A stretch of DNA of 64,000 nt from Laccaria trichodermophora (lineage: Eukaryota; Basidiomycota; Agaricomycetes; Agaricales; Hydnangiaceae). The translations under genes were made by a program, and so were the position numbers. This document shows positions 43,741-54,864 of this stretch, piece by piece; position 1 is the first letter of the stretch, and every line of letters begins with the position of its first letter. The stretch spans positions 2,914,001-2,978,000 of the forward strand of contig JACTVC010000004.1 of NCBI GenBank assembly GCA_018417955.1, read 5' to 3'. The notes beneath the pieces are model-generated. The model ran no database searches. It was not told the origin of the DNA and saw only the letters and a program-made list of their open reading frames with translations.

Positions 43741-46700
43741 ATCCAGAGACAACTCGGCTGCCATCCTGTGAGAATGCAACAGATGTCACCCATTGTGTGT
43801 GGCCCTCCAGCTTAGCTTCCACCTTGCCCATCGTCACATTCCAAATTCGGACTGTTTGGTCATCCGATCCAGAGATGACACGGCCATCCTGTGAGAATGT
43901 GACAGACATCACAGAATGTGTGTGGCCCTTCAGCTCAGCTTCCACCTCACCTGTCATCACATTCCAAATTCGGACTGTTTTGTCATCTGATCCAGAGACA
44001 ACTTGGCTGCCATCCTGCGAGAATGCAACAGAGTTCACCCAATTTGTGTGGCCCTTCAGCTCAGCCTCCATCTTGCCTGTTGTTGCATTCCAAATTCGGA
44101 CTGTTTCATCCTTTGATCCAGAGACAACTTGGCTGCCATCCTGTGAGAATGCAACAGAGTTCACAGATTGTGTGTGGCCCCTCAGCTCAGCTTCCACCTT
44201 GCCTGTTGTCACATTCCAAATTTGGACCCTTTTGTTCTTTGATCCAGAGGCAACTCGGCTGCCATCCTGTGAGAATGCAACAGAGGTCACCCAACCTGTG
44301 TGGCCCTTCAGCTCAGCCTCCACCTTGCCTGTCCTTACATTCCAAATTCGGACTGTTTTGTCAGCTGACCCAGAGATGACTTGGCTGCCATCCTGCGAGA
44401 ATGCAACAGAGGTCACCCAACCTGTGTGGCCCTTCAGCTCAGCCTCCACCTCACATGTCATCAAATTCCAAATTCGGACTGTTTTGTCATCAGATCCAGA
44501 GACAACTTGGTTGCCATCCTTCGAGAATGCAACTGACTTCACCCAATCCGTGTGTCCCTTCAGCTCAGCCTCCACCTCACCTGTTGTCACATTCCAAATT
44601 CGAACCATTTTGTCAGTCGATCCAGAGATGACTAGGCTGCCATCCTGCGAGAATGTAACAGATTGTATCTGTGACCCATTTTGCATAATCAGCTCTGCAG
44701 GATCCCATGACTCAGATAATCCAAGAGTCACTTTTGGAACTCTGCTGACATCAGCAGTGTAGGTCTTGCGTATCACTGAATTCTTTGGGATCCAAATAAG
44801 TGCAGACTCATAGATCTCCATGCAATGTTGTTGGACAGCTTTAAAGTTCATTTGTAAACACCGGCGGGCATCATGAACAAGTAACAGAAGGTCATGAAAT
44901 TTGGCCTATCAAAAAAAATTATTAGACTCATAATGTTTTCTCCTTCATTCTGGTGAATAACTTACTGATAAAACAGTGGTTATGCCACCCAGGGATCTCA
45001 GTCCGGTCTGCAGCTCACCCAGTATGCTGAGACACTCTATCCAGTGCAAAAGATGCTTGTGCAGAAAAATATGAAGAGCGTCAATGAGTACAGGGTCAAA
45101 TTCCTTGACCTCTGCTACATGAGCAGCCCAATAGGTGCATGAGTATTTGAGTGCTTCAGAAATGTTTTCTGGAGAACCCCTGCATATCCACAACAATGTT
45201 GATTTTTTGGGGATGTCACACATGTTGTACTTCAGTGAGTTGTTCATCAGCATCAAACATTTGAGAGCTATCAGTGTATGACCCTCCAAAGCAACCAGCA
45301 AAGGGAATAATGGGCAACACTTGGGAGAACACCGGTCTGGATTGGTTATGAAGTCAGGAAATGAGGCATGGAATGGAGCAACCACAGCCCGTGGTTGATC
45401 GGGAATGTGAATGACAGAGGAGAGCCATGACAAATACAAGGGCGCCTTGCTTTCCAGTGACAGAGATGTAAGGGCTTCCATCGGCAATGGATTTCGAAGG
45501 AATATGATGACCAACAAGAGGCCTCTCAGAAGAGCAACTTCACGCAACTCCTTGCCTTCGCAGACCTTTTTCAAGACATGTACATACAGAGAATCAATGT
45601 CGGTTTCAAAGTTGTTGATCGATTCCTGGTCATAGATCACCATTGCGGAAAGACGGGACTTAAAGTCTTCTTCACCCTTGGTGATATAACGAACGGCAGT
45701 CGCTGCGTAAATGAAGAGCGTGTCAGAACGTTTGACGAGAACGGACAGTTCGCTGGAAGAGGGCCAATCCTCGCTGTCGTCATCTTTGATGCGGGCCAAT
45801 GATGTCTTGAGATATGCCAGGATATCGTTCTTGACCACGTCCTTCTCGATTTCATGGAGACAGAATCGAATGCGATCCCTAGACCCAAAGGCCTTGCGAA
45901 TCCGATATACGTCTCGACTGGCTATGAATATCTTGAGCGGAACTTTCGATGCCCATTCAAGAACAAGTGTGATGAACGCAGAGACGACTTCAAGGTCGTC
46001 ACATTCATCGACGGCATCAATAACGACAACTTTATCCACCATGCCGATGGTCGTTTGAACAGAATTGTAAATCAGCCGCTTGAACTGCTCCGCTATGTTA
46101 ATATAGGTCGGTTCCGCCAGAGTAGGGTCGTCCGTGATGGCCTTGACGACCTCGATTTTGATGGCAGGTGAAGCCCTGGCCAGCGAATGTGCAATAACAG
46201 GAATAATAAGGCGTGCGTTTCTAGTTTTCTCCGATGTTCGAGAAGCAAAGAAACTGCCACCAAGAATGTTTCTAGCCTCGAGGTTCTCACAGAACGTGTG
46301 CGCAATGGTCGATTTTCCGATTCCTGCCATACCTACCATCCAGTATACCCTCCTGCTATTGGCATCCGAGGCCCAAGCATCCAATTGTTCGAGGACCTTT
46401 ACGCGGGTCCCTTGCATGCAGCCGGTGGGCTCGCCGTGAGACGACTGTCGAGTTTTATACGATGTCATTTCGTGATTGAGTTTTTCGATGGAACCTGTGG
46501 GTATATGAGCGCCACGAAGCTATGTTTTGTTGGGATAGTTTATTTCACCAGATTTCAGGCGCTATGGGCTTGTTCATCAGCGCCGCTCCTGCACCTGGAC
46601 GTAGTGAGAATACCGTACCTGTAAGATATCGCCTACCATTCCCCCAATGGTCAGTTGAGTATCCATCTTAAGAACGGCTCAACATCCGCGCGAAGCTTTG

Positions 46701-47557
46701 TAAATGACTCGAAAACCAACCTGAAAGACGTCACACAGGTTGTTGATGTTTCGAATGGCCTTCAGTATTGTATCTGCATCCTTCGTACCCTCGGCTCCAC
46801 GGGCCAACAGTGACTGCTTCTGCATGTCCTCGATCGACTTCAATTGTGTGGTGATAGCGCTGTAAAACGAATATAAACATGACAACAAAAAACATCGAAA
46901 AGTGACGGACGTGCAGAATAATTCAATTCGGTTACGTAATGCGCTCTCGATGTCGTGTTTTTGATACTGCTTGACGATCGAGAGGATAGCTTCCAGCTTT
47001 GCTTTGAGATGTTCTAGTTCCTTCCTAATTTCCAACACGATCTGATCTGCATGAATAGAGGATAACAGCCCCTCAAGAACATCCTGACGACCTGTAAATA
47101 ACTTGAATTGGTTCTTTGCGGAACAACTTACAAGGAGTGTATCATCCCGACCGGGCCGACCCCCATGTTCATGAACTTCAATCTTGACAAGAAGTCCAAT
47201 CAATATTCCAAACCACCTATGCTGTAATCACCGGACATACCTTTTGAGCCACATAGAAATTGGAATCCCTCATAACAACGTTGCGAACTCCCTGCATTAC
47301 ATGCTGGGGTCCGAAGAAAAGGAAGTGAGCCAGAAAAATTAGTTGTGTATCGGACGCACATACCAGAGACATCCCGTCCCCTGCAACCTCAGGCGCCCTT
47401 GCAGAAGTCGAACTACATTTTGTCAGGATGCGATCTGGCACCGTGGGATCATGATCTCTAACCTCAACCCGCCATGGCGTTTATTTGTAAGTTGATTGGG
47501 CGATTCCTCCAACTTGCGTTTCAAATGATTTTCGCCGGGGCCACCAGGATCAGTCAT
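43741..47557 (-). pseudogene. NACHT-WD40 NOD-like receptor, 5' part (disrupted by retrotransposon)
   Basis: Start ATG 47557 (MTDPGGPGENHLKRKLEE). Several short N-terminal exons encode a helical region (LEHLKAKLEAILSIVKQYQK; RNINNLCDVFQV). The NACHT exon 46494-44966 has the P-loop GMAGIGKSTIAH, Walker B VVVIDAVDEC, and sensor-like KIFIASRD. An intron to 44905 follows, then a linker and WD40 blades at 44905-43741. Eight consecutive blades of 42 residues (126 bp) are nearly identical (SVAFSQDGSQVVSGSDDKTV). Fungal NLRs of this plan (HET-E/HET-D class) recognise non-self through rapidly changing repeats and act in heterokaryon incompatibility or immunity. The effector domain is not identifiable. 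The sense-oriented LTR ends the protein after blade 8 plus LTR-encoded residues, so it is either a null or a truncated receptor. Confidence 0.88.
43755..44690 (-). repeat. 126-bp tandem repeats encoding WD40 blades
   Basis: Eight units with very high nucleotide similarity. Recurrent words are GCCATCCTGTGAGAATGCAAC, TGTGTGGCCCTTCAGCTCAGC and ATTCCAAATTCGGACTGTTT. Differences concentrate at a few codons per unit (before NSVAF and around SGS-x-D). A further unit lies at 30560-30690 beyond the retrotransposon. Confidence 0.9.
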
Positions 47558-48639
47558 GGTGGTTCAGAAGAGAGTGTGATGCTGTGCGGCGTCAATAATT
47601 TTCGCGCTTCACAAGGTCACCTGACATTCAAGGTCCGTTGAGACGCAGTCGCATGGTTCGGCGTCAAGTCAACAAGGAGGCGCCAGAGAAAACTGTGGTC
47701 AACGGAGAAATGTGAGAAAGGGAAGCCAAACAAGGGGACTCAGGATGACATACTATTTCATTTCAAGAGCAGCAGATCCTCCACTTTGGAGACACCACCA
47801 GAAATCTAAAACGATCATTTAACTACAAAAGACGAGCTGGCTCTACCTCCTCTCATCCATCCTCGGCTTCCTTCACATCCCGGCCCTCCTTGCCCTCCCC
47901 ACTAACCTCGTTACTAATCCGCACGAGCAGGGATAAGTACCCGTTGCGGCAGAACAACTCATTTTGCCGTAACGTTCAGTACTTCGACAGGTAGAAGGCC
48001 GCCGCCGTTGATCATAAGTCGTGAGTTGTTCAAGATTCCAAACGGGTTTGGCAGCGCATGAAGTGTCGGATTGGCTGTAGATTGATGTCGTTAAGGCGAC
48101 CTGTTGGTAGAGCTGCAGCCCGAAGCGCCGAGAAAGGTCTCAAAGAAAAACCGGATGACAGCATCGTCACCGACACGGGCCAGACGACCGCCGCAGGAGT
48201 CCGTACGTGCGGGCTAACCGTCCTTCGCATCGGTCCTGGCAGCCGAGGTGTCTTGGACGGGGATCGTCATTCGAACCATGGATACTCAAGCTCGAGCTTC
48301 AAGCACTCACCTGTTAAACAGCACAAAATATCAACCACAGGACGACTAGCCTCTCCTCCGCCATCCGCGAGCACCTATGTTCCACCGTTCATCATCCCGA
48401 ACACATTCTTAGAGGAGGTCTCCAGCAATTCCAAAGACCCCTGAGTTGACATTAAAGGCAGTACAGTATGCCAGGCGAACTGTAGGTTGCACAGTCAGAC
48501 AACCTGCGCTTCAAATGTGGCAAAAATAAATCTCCCCCTCCGTTTGTCGTCGATTCCACGAGTGGTTGAAGGGCAGCGTATAGACTGCTCGCGTTTAGGT
48601 CACCAATTCGTTTGACAGCAAATTCAACGCGGGAAACAG
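47558..48639. other. NLR upstream region and non-coding sequence
   Basis: No convincing gene. An open frame of 128 codons at 48058-48444 (plus) has no motif or intron support. Confidence 0.45.
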
Positions 48640-49273
48640 TTAACTTTCGCGAGATGCGAGGAAGGTCGGCAGCATGACGCTAAAGCGACCGAAATCAGAC
48701 AACGCCCGTCTCTTCCGCACCGCGACCCGCTTCTGTGCCCAACTGGACTTGTCCCATTTGTCAACGATGACCTCCTTGACATATTTGCGGACCTTTTTCG
48801 TACCAGCTCCTCGAGGCAGGCCTGAGAGTTTGAGGGGAGTGAGGGTGAGGTGCTTGTAGGGATAGGATTGGCGGGGAACACCCGTTGTTGGGCCTGCGTG
48901 GAGCATTCTGAGAAGCCATACGCGGTTGTGGTCGACGATCTCCGCGATGACGGCGATCTTTCCGGAGAAGGCGCCAGATTTGAGGAGGACAACTCGGACT
49001 GTTCAATGGAATCAGTAATTGTTTTCGGGAAATTCTATTTCCACAACGACGTACCTCGCCCAACCTTGACGAAGTGTTTGAAATTTGACTAGGACTCCAA
49101 AGGCAAAAACAATGTCAGCTCAACGATCTTCTGACCACTTTCCAACACAATCGTCTCCGACAAGGCCAACGTCATCCAACCCCATCCAACTCAATCCACC
49201 CCTTCCACTCCGTTCTTTTAGGGCATGGAAACCTTGCACACTTCGGCGGAGAAATGGCACTCACTGTGCTCAT
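48640..49273 (-). pseudogene. Truncated duplicate of ribosomal protein eL14
   Basis: Same exon layout as the gene at 23227-23922. Exon 1 (49273-49265) is Met-Ser-Thr. Exon 2 is SNFKHFVKVGR, exon 3 VVLLKSGAFSGKIAVIAEIV then DHNR. Intron 3 has shrunk to about 28 bp and the first codons of exon 4 are gone. Reading straight through stays open (VWLLRMLHAG) into PTTGVPRQSYPYKHLTLTP. The 3' end is replaced: after GRFSVML the basic tail is missing and PTFLASRES ends the frame at 48640. Conserved rRNA-contact residues at the end are lost, so I call it a pseudogene although no internal stop is seen. Confidence 0.75.
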
Positions 49274-50020
49274 ATTTTGCTTGAGCGGGGTCGCTGGGTC
49301 GTGAATACATGGCTGTGGCTGTGCACAGACTACTTCATGATAGCGTCTTCTCCCACCATGAACACGTTGTTTATATCGTCGTGATAAATTGTGTGAGTTG
49401 AGGTATTCCATGCGAGGTGAACCCTAAGATGCATGATCAGGAGCTCCGAAGAAAGTCGATGATAGAGGGAATATACCTTAAACATCAGCGACAAAACGGT
49501 CGCTTATGAGGGCCCAGAACCGAGTCTCCGTTTTCTTTGAACCCAAGTCACTTGAGAGAGATTGGATGTAGAAATCTGTTGCACGAGTATGGGCATTTAA
49601 CTTGATTCACGGTAAGGACGATGATAAGTTTTCGAGACACCAAAAAACTGACTAATTGGACGACGTGAGGTCATCAGCAAAACGAAGTTGAATGAGCCCA
49701 AGGGACACGTACTGCATGAATGTCATATGTTCCGGATGCCATAAACCGTTACGCCCCGGAATGAAGCTCAAACCTCAATGTCCTTTCAACCCCTTATCGT
49801 CCGTAAGAGGTTGCACACTCACACCCAGTTCCGAGCGCAGATTCGAGTTCCTGGAAAGGCGGATAGTATGCGACGGGAAAGTTGAGCTTGTATCGGGGAG
49901 CACGAAGAGTAACTAGATTATAGGTGTAGCGTTGGCGGAATTGATGGTGGTTGAGGACGCCGTTGCTTCGAGTCTAAATAGCTTCCGTGTCGGCGTTGCG
50001 TTTGTGTTAACTCCAAGTTA
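49274..50020. other. Remainder of duplicated eL14 flank; no gene seen
   Basis: Similarity to the eL14 upstream flank ends near 49320. Beyond that only unsupported short frames were seen. Confidence 0.45.
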
Positions 50021-50530
50021 TCTCGACGCCTCAGAGTTGCCACGTCATTGACCCTTCAAAGCGATAGTGTCATTGGCTCGGCACCAAAAGCCAGAGGTGT
50101 TGGAGTCATACCCAAAGCATTAGCCAGCGCTTTACGTATAGGACGGCGATTGAATGCGTCATAGAGAGTCGGACGTTGAACGTTGAACATGTCTTGGTCA
50201 ACCTTAGGCTCGACCAGAAAAAACCATGGCCACAACATAGCTAAGAACAGCAGGCTGGTGCCGGGTTTTGTGAACTGCCAAATTCAGATGCTCGGCATAA
50301 ATTGATCAGTCAAGAAGTTGACGTTCGTACCTGCGATGGACCACTAGTTTTGGATTCTTCTCCTCTGCAACTACCCTCTCCTCTGCACCTCGTGTACACA
50401 AGACGTCCTCAGCACATCGCCATAGGGACCGGAGCCTATCCGTGGATCGAGTCCGAGGGGATGGTACGGTACTAGTGAGTGCATTGTCAGCGAACTAGCA
50501 TTGAGGGAGGGATCATAAAGCGTGGACGTA
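50020..50530. repeat. Dispersed repeat block B, distal copy
   Basis: Diverged copy of 26855-27390 and 28060-28280: CCTCAGAGTTGCCACGTCATTGAC, AAGCCAGAGGTGTTGGAGTC, then GCATTGTCAGCGAACTAGC. No open gene. Confidence 0.55.
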
Positions 50531-51079
50531 CTGTACGTGACGCAATTTTCCGGACTTGTCTTTCAATTTCAGTCCTCAACCTATGATTGAAACGTTGACG
50601 GGCAGTGTGTCAGTAAGAGACTTGAGTGGCATTGGATGACGAGCGAGACAAGTCGTCAGCGAGAAGACGGCTGGATGAAACTGAGAAACACCATTAGCTC
50701 CGCTTCTCATGACCTCAACGTCACAAAGACACTCACCTTGTTATACCGAGAGGGAAAGACGCCTCTTGAGACGCACAACGATGTATGGAGCAAACTTCAA
50801 AGGGTTCTTGTCCGAAGATGATGGCAGTCGAGGGCAACGTTTGTAATCAAATCATTGTTGATCAGCTGATCAATCAGTCTTCCGGCATTCAGATAGACTT
50901 CAAGCTACTTCAAGCCAATTGTTCTCCACCATCTCACAAGGGCCACTGGAATCGAAACGCTCGTGCTTCCATCTCCCGCAATGATCACCAGTCCTACTCC
51001 CAGCTGCTGTCCTACTCACAATCTTACGAAAGATCATTAAGTAGTCTTGACAGCCTGGACGCTTGTAGCATTAGGTTCT

Positions 51080-51557
51080 GCAACCTCTGCACTTTGCTTC
51101 GTATCCATATCAGTGCGGGATCACCCAACAAACATATCTGGTTTCCGTGTTGTTCAGTAAGTATCCTCGAAGAATGCGCATAATACTCAGAGACCTGGCA
51201 TCGAAATTCGAGGGGAAATTTGTTGAGATTATAGATTTACCGTTCAGTGAGTTACATATTATCTTTTTAAATTTGAAGCATCGTCCAATGTGCATGTTTA
51301 AATTAGCCTTGCCCTCGCTCGCCAAGGGTTTCCCGACGTCGCTCCGGGGACGCGATCCTTCCCGTTTACAGAGGGTCACATAGTTGCTGGCAAAGAACTG
51401 TCAAACACGACGCAGACTAGTAGCATAGGATAACAACGTACCAAGTGTCCTCGACAACGTAACAATTTGCATCAAACCTGCGGCGAGTTTGCCGTCCATC
51501 TTCTGAACCCGCCCGGGAGCTGAAGCCTCCCCGTGTCCCATTCCGAGATCGCATATA
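51080..51557. repeat. Dispersed repeat block A, copy 2 (with F-box 3' relic)
   Basis: Copy of 26150-26730: CTGCACTTTGCTTCG, AAACATATCTGGTTTCCG, ACTCAGAGACCTGGC, GCGATCCTTCCCGTTTACAG, CAACAATTTGCATCAAACC. Blocks A and B occur in swapped order relative to 26-28 kb, so the segments moved independently or were rearranged. Confidence 0.6.
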
Positions 51558-52813
51558 TCAACCGCACCACCCACAAGCACACCCCCTCGTAATCCAACCA
51601 CCTTCCAACACCTCAGATGCCGTCGCCCTATTCGCAGACTTGACAGAAAGACACATCCTGAGGAACTTTGCAGTCGAAGCGAGATCTTTCTCTGTGACGT
51701 TCCCACTTTCAGTGAGGAGACTTTCGAGCTCGCCAAGCGTTTCTTGTGCGACTTTGACGGGAGATGCGACGTATGATTCTGCAAAGAGAGGCTTTCCAGT
51801 GAGGAGGAGGTATGTCTGGTCAATGAAGCCTCGTCGATGAGCGTGGTCCCAAAAAGAGGGACGAGGTTGAGACTCACTGTACATCCAAGCGCCCAGACGT
51901 CAGATTTAAGATCGATTTTGCCCCCTGTGAGGGCTTCTAGTGGTTGAATGTTTTTGGGTGTATCGAGGGTTATGGCGGTTGTCTGGCGAGCTAACGACGA
52001 GCTATTAGCGACAAGATCATGAAGATATAAGAAAAGACAGGCATTACCGTGCGCGTAATTGGCAAGATTGAATATTGTATAGGCAATATCGTCCGCTTTG
52101 GATTCCCATGTATAATGGTTCGGAATCGGCTGAGACTTGACGGAAGAATAAGAAACTCCGTCGTTTCCTTGGATCTTGACAGACTTGTTGGCTGGTGCTT
52201 TTGCGAGGACTTTTCGGACTTGGTCGCCCTGTTGGACAGAGACGAAGAGGAAGTTGTCGGGCGTTACAGCTGCAGCGGGAGTAGTATGGGTTCAACTTAA
52301 TATTCATAAAATGAGTGCGCAGTTGGACTTGCCACCATGTATGATGTCCCGAGTGGCAAGATTGGCCAGAGTTTCCGAAATATCGCCAATGACCTTCTGA
52401 ACAATATGAACAGGCAGATTCTGCCCATGATACACGTTCCCTTGTCTCAGATCCTCAACAGACGGTCCAAGAAGCCTGTACAACAAACAAAAATGCCTTC
52501 TCCCCCGCTCATCCTTTTCCTCGAACGTTTCAAGCAGCTCGGGTACACCGCTTGAAGCCGTGGCTTTCATAGCCTTGAGGACGAAATAACGTTCATTTTT
52601 GGCGTTTGGTTCGGTGGTTGCGGCGGCTGTCAAGATTTTCAGGGCGCAGTGTTGATCGTTCTTGTCGATGACGAGCCAGGTGGACGATCGCGGACCCCAC
52701 CCGAGCTTGCGGGTTATTGTCCATGTGCCATCCTTAAGCGTTTGGCCTGGTTGGGCGGGGAAGTAGCCCAGTGGAGAGTCGAGCTGCTCTTCAGGGAAGA
52801 GAGGCATTGACAT
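51558..52813 (-). CDS. SRPK-like protein kinase homologue, probable pseudokinase
   Basis: Four exons: 52813-52336, 52269-52048, 51990-51878 and 51815-51558. All phases agree, giving about 356 aa. The N-lobe resembles mushroom SRPK-type kinases: LGYFPAQPGQTLKDGTWTI, Gly-rich loop LGWGPRSSTWLV, VAIK-equivalent lysine in CALKIL, LLETFEEKD, HFCLLYRLLGPS. The catalytic loop across intron 1 reads IIHAVTPDNFLF instead of HxDxKPDN, so the catalytic Asp and Lys are absent. No DFG exists where expected (IFNLANYAH). The C-lobe is recognisable (KSDVWALGC then LLLTGKPLF; RATASEVLEGG). It keeps the fold but lacks catalytic residues, suggesting a regulatory or decoy role, if expressed. Confidence 0.7.
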
Positions 52814-53790
52814 TGCGAAGATTGAATGACAGGTGGAGTCACTACATATTTCAGCTTAACAGGAGTTTGAGAATTGGCGGGATTTGCCGCACTGAATGAC
52901 GTGTCGAAGAATGCGGAAATACTCACTACAGGCAAACTACAGTCTCCAGTGACTCGTTATAACGGATATGAGCCTGTAGCTTGTAGGTCTGGTAAGTTCG
53001 ATTTACGCGTCCAAGGGATGCATCAAAGAAGAGATGCGCGCGTCTTATGTTTGTGTTGAACTTGACGTCTGCGGCCCGAACTTCGGCAGAAAATGGACAG
53101 GAGCCAAATATGTACACATGAAACTTGAAAGCCGGAGAACAACAAAAGACCAGAGTGTGTGTAGGTGCCAAAAGAGTGATTATTTAGTGGCCATAATTGT
53201 CGGAGATTTATTTCCTTTGTCACAACCAGCCGAATTTGGGACGGCATTGAATCAGCATTCTAACCAGTGCTAACCGTTGAAAGTTCTCTATTTTTCCATT
53301 TTTTAGCCCAAAATTGGCTACAATCACGCCGGAACTCCCGTTGCCACCTGTTGCAACCAGGTTGCCACCCTGGATGGGACCAAAATTGTAACCAAAAACT
53401 CTTTGGTTGCTCCTAATTATAACGGCAATTTTGATAGGAACGTCCACAACAAGTTAGAACCGGTTGTGATGCCGAATTAGAAAACTCCGACATATGACAT
53501 GAGGAGAGGCCAAGCGCGTTGGTCTTAGGTGGAGGATTACTTGAACAAAAGAGCAGAGAGAGCCTAGGCGCCGAAGGGCTAGTCAAACATGCGCCCACGA
53601 AAGCCGGGCATTTCCTTGATCATTGAGTCCAGATTGGTTACGGATAATATAAGTTCTAAAGCATTCAACTATCTACGTCTTAAGCTTTCGAACATGCATG
53701 CATCCCTGGCAACTGTCCGCAACAAAAAATTCAAAACACTTTGGTCGAAGGATGCCCTTATATATCCTTCGTAAACCCGTCCCAGCGGAT
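52814..53790. other. No recognisable gene
   Basis: Contains a stretch near 53000-53080 (TTTACGCGTCCAAGGGATGCATC) related to 57470-57560. Otherwise AT-rich and non-coding by eye. Confidence 0.45.
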
Positions 53791-54426
53791 TCACTCGTCA
53801 CGCCTAAAAACAGAGACCAAGTAAGTCTTCAGAAACGAAGCAAAGAGAGCAAAAAAAAAGAAACTCACGGCTTCTTGTGATCCTTGTCGTGCTTCTTGTG
53901 CTTGTGGTCGACCTCCGCATCGTCTCTGGCATGATGCTTATGGTGCTTCTTGTGGTCGACCTCGGCGTCATCTCTGGCGTGATGCTTATGGTGCTTCTTG
54001 TGGTCGACCTCGGCGTCATCTCTGGCGTGATGCTTATGGTGCTTCTTGTGGTCGACCTCGGCGTCGTCTCTGGCATGGTGCTTATGGTGCTTCTTGTGCT
54101 CGACATCGGTGTCATCTCTGCCATGATGCTTATGATGCTTCTTGTGCTCATCCTCGGCGTCGGCTCTGCCATGGTGCTTATGGTGCTTCTTGTGCTCAAC
54201 ATCGGCATCGTCTCTGCCATGATGCTTATGGTGATGCTGGAACGGATGGTAAGACATTTTTTGTAATTATGATCAGAATGTTCCTTACCACCTCGCGGAC
54301 TTCATTTACAACGTATGAGGGTGCTCTGGCGGCGAGGTCCCGAGCCTCAGGTACAACGCCTGCGAAGGCGAGTTGAGCGGCGCAGGCAGCAAATGCGATG
54401 AGGACGTAGAAGCGAGAGATAGCCAT
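53791..54426 (-). CDS. Secreted histidine-rich tandem-repeat protein
   Basis: Exon 1 (54426-54289) encodes a signal peptide (MAISRFYVLIAFA...LAFAG) and a short propeptide-like stretch. A 52-bp intron (GTAAGG...TCCAG) leads to exon 2 (54236-53869) with seven 16-residue repeats of the type HHKHHARDDAEVDHKK, ending KHDKDHKK. A perfect GTGAGT donor and TTTTTAG acceptor suggest a 13-nt last exon (53803-53791) ending PRDE; otherwise the frame stops just after Pro at 53865. His clusters suggest Zn/Ni/Cu binding or a pH-responsive matrix protein, but the function is unknown. A TATA box lies upstream, and the leader resembles that of the gene at 60061. Confidence 0.8.
53898..54233. repeat. 48-bp coding minisatellite, seven units
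   Basis: Tandem units contain CTTATGGTGCTTCTTGTG and end in a GTCGACCTC- or CTCGACATC-type variant. The four units nearest the 3' end of the gene are almost identical; the 5' units have diverged (E for D, G for A), suggesting recent expansion at one end. Confidence 0.85.
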
Positions 54427-54487
54427 TTCTCAATTGGATGGAGCTCGAGTGAAAACTGAGTTGAAGGGAGATGCACCGTTGAGGATC

Positions 54488-54495
54488 CCTTTTAT
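54488..54495 (-). promoter_or_regulatory. TATA box (TATAAAAG)
   Basis: TATAAAAG stands about 65 bp upstream of the ATG of the His-rich secreted protein, on the same strand. Confidence 0.55.
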
Positions 54496-54529
54496 ACATA
54501 TTCCAGCGACTATAAAAAGAGAACGATTC

Positions 54530-54856
54530 TCGCGTGCCATTCCATTGTGTAAACGTCATGCCGCAAACCAAAGAAAGACCACGGGAGAAGGCACTTGGAA
54601 GCTCACCATGGAAGAAGTCATAGTGTTCTACTGGGAGCTGAGGTCATGCGACGAGAAGGAATCATAAAAATAGGTGCGACATACCAAAAATAAACCAATT
54701 TCTCTTGTAAACCTTCGATGCTGCGTGTCGTGACGCTGAACGGGACACCGCAGCAGTTAAGTGTGGAAATAGAAAAGATGGAAAAGATTCAATTCACCGC
54801 GTAAGCCTTTGCCACCTTGGATGATGATGTGAGCTCTACCAACATCAAGAAGAGGA
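54530..54856. repeat. Segmental duplication C, copy 1
   Basis: Very similar to 57600-57900: GTGTTCTACTGGGAGCTGAG, TCATGCGACGAGAAGGAA, AATAAACCA.TTTCTC and CTGAACGGGACACCGCAGCA. Copy 1 is interrupted by the 632-bp transposon and continues after 55505. Confidence 0.8.
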
Positions 54857-54864
54857 CACCACAT
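54857..54864. repeat. 8-bp target-site duplication, left (CACCACAT)
   Basis: Matches 55497-55504. The uninterrupted paralogue near 57906 has the corresponding CACCGCGT once. Confidence 0.8.

Noticed and set aside
43797..44762. 321-codon plus-strand open frame opposite the WD40 blades, and shorter ones at 43918-44379 and 44401-44631
   Set aside because: Antisense shadows of the 126-bp repeats. The minus strand has the recognisable WD40 protein; repetition keeps the opposite frames open.
53898..54233. Regular 48-bp repeats resembling a CRISPR array
   Set aside because: No unique spacers. Units are contiguous, code for protein, and the genome is eukaryotic.
53877..54266. Plus-strand open frame of 129 codons (Leu/Val/Met-rich repeats) looking like a membrane protein
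   Set aside because: Mirror image of the His-rich repeat gene, which has signal peptide, introns and TATA box on the other strand.
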